Of a stretch of 6,733 nt of DNA, positions 5,884-6,733 are shown piece by piece. Location: NCBI GenBank assembly GCA_030425785.1, contig JAUHYJ010000201.1, forward strand, positions 1 to 6,733, written 5' to 3'. Position 1 is the first letter of the stretch, and each line of letters begins with the position of its first letter. The position numbers and the translations under genes were made by a program. The notes below the pieces were generated by a model, which had not been told where the DNA came from, did no database searches, and saw only the letters and a list, made by a program, of their open reading frames with translations. The stretch comes from Acidimicrobiia bacterium (lineage in GTDB: Bacteria; Actinomycetota; Acidimicrobiia; Acidimicrobiales; Ilumatobacteraceae).

Positions 5884-6733
5884 TTACAGCGCGAAGGCGT
5901 TCGCGAGGTCCCGCCAAGGCTGCATCGGCACCTCGTTGTTCGCCGTCAGGACCTGGATGCAGACGTGGTCGGCCCCGGCGGCGTGGTGCTCGCCGACGCG
6001 GGCGACGACGTCGTCGACCGTGCCCCGGACGACGATCGCGTCGATGAGTCGCTCCGAGGGGCCGTCGATGTCGTCGTCGCCGAAGCCGAACCGGCGGAGG
6101 TTGTTCGCGTAGTTCGGCAGCTGGAGGTAGCGCGTCATGTGCTGCACGGCGACTTCGGTCGCGCGAGCGCGGTCGTCGTCGATCACGCACATCAGCTCGG
6201 GTGCGAGCAGCGGCCCGTCACCCAGGATGTCGCGGGCGAACGCGGTGTGCTCGACGGGGGAGAAGTAGGGGTGGGCGCCCTGGGCGGCGGTGCCCGACAG
6301 GGCGATCATCTTCGGGCCGAGGGCGGCGAGCACCGTCGGCGGTTCGTCGTCGGCGCCGACCGCATGGAACGGAGCCCGCTCCATCGCGGCGAGGTAGTCG
6401 ACCATCTGCGAGTACGGCTTCGAGTAGTCGACCTCACGCACCCGGGTGACCGAGACCTCGTGGCTGACGCCGAGCCCGAGCAGGAAGCGGCCGCCCGACG
6501 ACTCGTGCAGCGTGCGCTGCGCGTTGCGAGTGGTGAGCGGGTGCCGGGCGTGGATCTGCGCGATACCCGTCGCGACCTTCATGGTCGACGTGACCTCGAG
6601 GATCTGGGCGCACGACACGATGGCGTCGCGCCCGGCGGTCTCGGGTCGCCACAGGCACGGCCAGCCCATCTGCTCGAGCTCGGCGGCGAGCTCACGGACG
6701 CGTTGGGTGGGCAGGGTGTCGAGCAGGAAGGTC
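5884..6733 (-). CDS. LLM-class F420-dependent oxidoreductase, MSMEG_4141-like (start outside window)
   Basis: Luciferase-like monooxygenase fold proteins of this actinobacterial branch use the deazaflavin F420 as hydride carrier; substrates of this subfamily are not established. The frame is open from the right edge (first whole codon ends at 6732) to TAA at 5884-5886, giving 282 residues, close to family length, so only a short N-terminal piece is missing; the internal ATG at 6669 is not the start because conserved sequence lies before it. Visible family signatures: LPTQRVRELAAELEQMG (7-23), PETAGRD (30-36), VATGIAQIHARHPLT (53-67), GGRFLLGLGVSHE (80-92), and near the C-terminus SERLIDAIVVRGTVDDVVAR followed by GADHVCIQVL. 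This wording resembles the TIGR03620 (MSMEG_4141) group. Proof of F420 rather than FMN use cannot come from the sequence alone. It faces ppdK tail to tail. A Cys in the early VSCAQI strand and in VCIQV are ordinary barrel positions. Confidence 0.87.
   Translation of the reverse strand, partial: TFLLDTLPTQRVRELAAELEQMGWPCLWRPETAGRDAIVSCAQILEVTSTMKVATGIAQIHARHPLTTRNAQRTLHESSGGRFLLGLGVSHEVSVTRVREVDYSKPYSQMVDYLAAMERAPFHAVGADDEPPTVLAALGPKMIALSGTAAQGAHPYFSPVEHTAFARDILGDGPLLAPELMCVIDDDRARATEVAVQHMTRYLQLPNYANNLRRFGFGDDDIDGPSERLIDAIVVRGTVDDVVARVGEHHAAGADHVCIQVLTANNEVPMQPWRDLANAFAL
5890..5905. terminator. Perfect 6-bp stem, 4-base loop hairpin after ppdK
   Basis: CGCGAA-GGCG-TTCGCG pairs perfectly and begins 23 bases after the ppdK stop codon, a usual place for a terminator. 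It has no T tract on either side, so it would be an actinobacterial-style hairpin without a U tail, or only a 3' stability element. It lies inside the last codons (LANAFAL) of the oxidoreductase on the other strand, so coding constraint could produce it by chance. Confidence 0.3.

Noticed and set aside
5859..5885. Possible stem AACGG ... CCGTT, or CGGG-N5-CCCG, between ppdK and the oxidoreductase
   Set aside because: One has a 17-base loop and the other only four pairs, and they exclude each other. The perfect hairpin at 5890-5905 is a better candidate.
1..6733. Mobile element, CRISPR, tRNA/rRNA, toxin-antitoxin or defence module
   Set aside because: No transposase or integrase, direct-repeat array, tRNA-like fold or small paired genes were seen; all DNA is accounted for by six ordinary genes and two short control regions.

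Overview
The window is compact, very GC-rich chromosomal DNA with strong G/C bias at third codon positions and essentially no spare intergenic sequence. Gene content (a TrpE-type anthranilate synthase, a long pyruvate phosphate dikinase, an F420-type luciferase-like oxidoreductase) points to a high-GC actinobacterium. An Acidimicrobiia-like lineage is my guess from overall protein flavour; nothing in the window proves it.

Layout, left to right: (1) the 3' end of trpE on the + strand, cut by the left edge; (2) a 191-residue three-helix membrane protein of unknown function on the - strand; (3) a short YgfZ/GcvT-type folate-binding protein on the + strand; (4) an M50 site-2-type membrane metalloprotease with a helical-repeat tail on the - strand; (5) pyruvate phosphate dikinase (ppdK) on the + strand, which fills 40 percent of the window; (6) an F420-dependent LLM-class oxidoreductase on the - strand, cut by the right edge.

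The six genes alternate strictly in direction (+ - + - + -), so none shares an operon with another gene seen here. Three convergent junctions are very tight: an 8-base gap, interlocked stop codons, and a 16-base gap. Two divergent control regions, 45 and 129 bases long, must hold the promoters of the four complete genes. In these regions three start codons lack a Shine-Dalgarno sequence and instead have a -10-like hexamer exactly six bases upstream, which suggests leaderless transcripts. The 129-base region also carries helically spaced TTCCG/CGGAA motifs.

Functionally the genes look like independent housekeeping or metabolic units: tryptophan synthesis, Fe-S enzyme maintenance, membrane proteolysis, the pyruvate/PEP node, and F420 redox chemistry. 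I found no mobile element, CRISPR array, tRNA, rRNA or defence system. I see no convincing new multi-gene system. The points worth following are regulatory (leaderless starts, phased repeats, a palindrome over a start) and protein-level (a Thr-to-Val change beside the PPDK catalytic His, a shortened YgfZ, and the extra C-terminal domain of the M50 protease).
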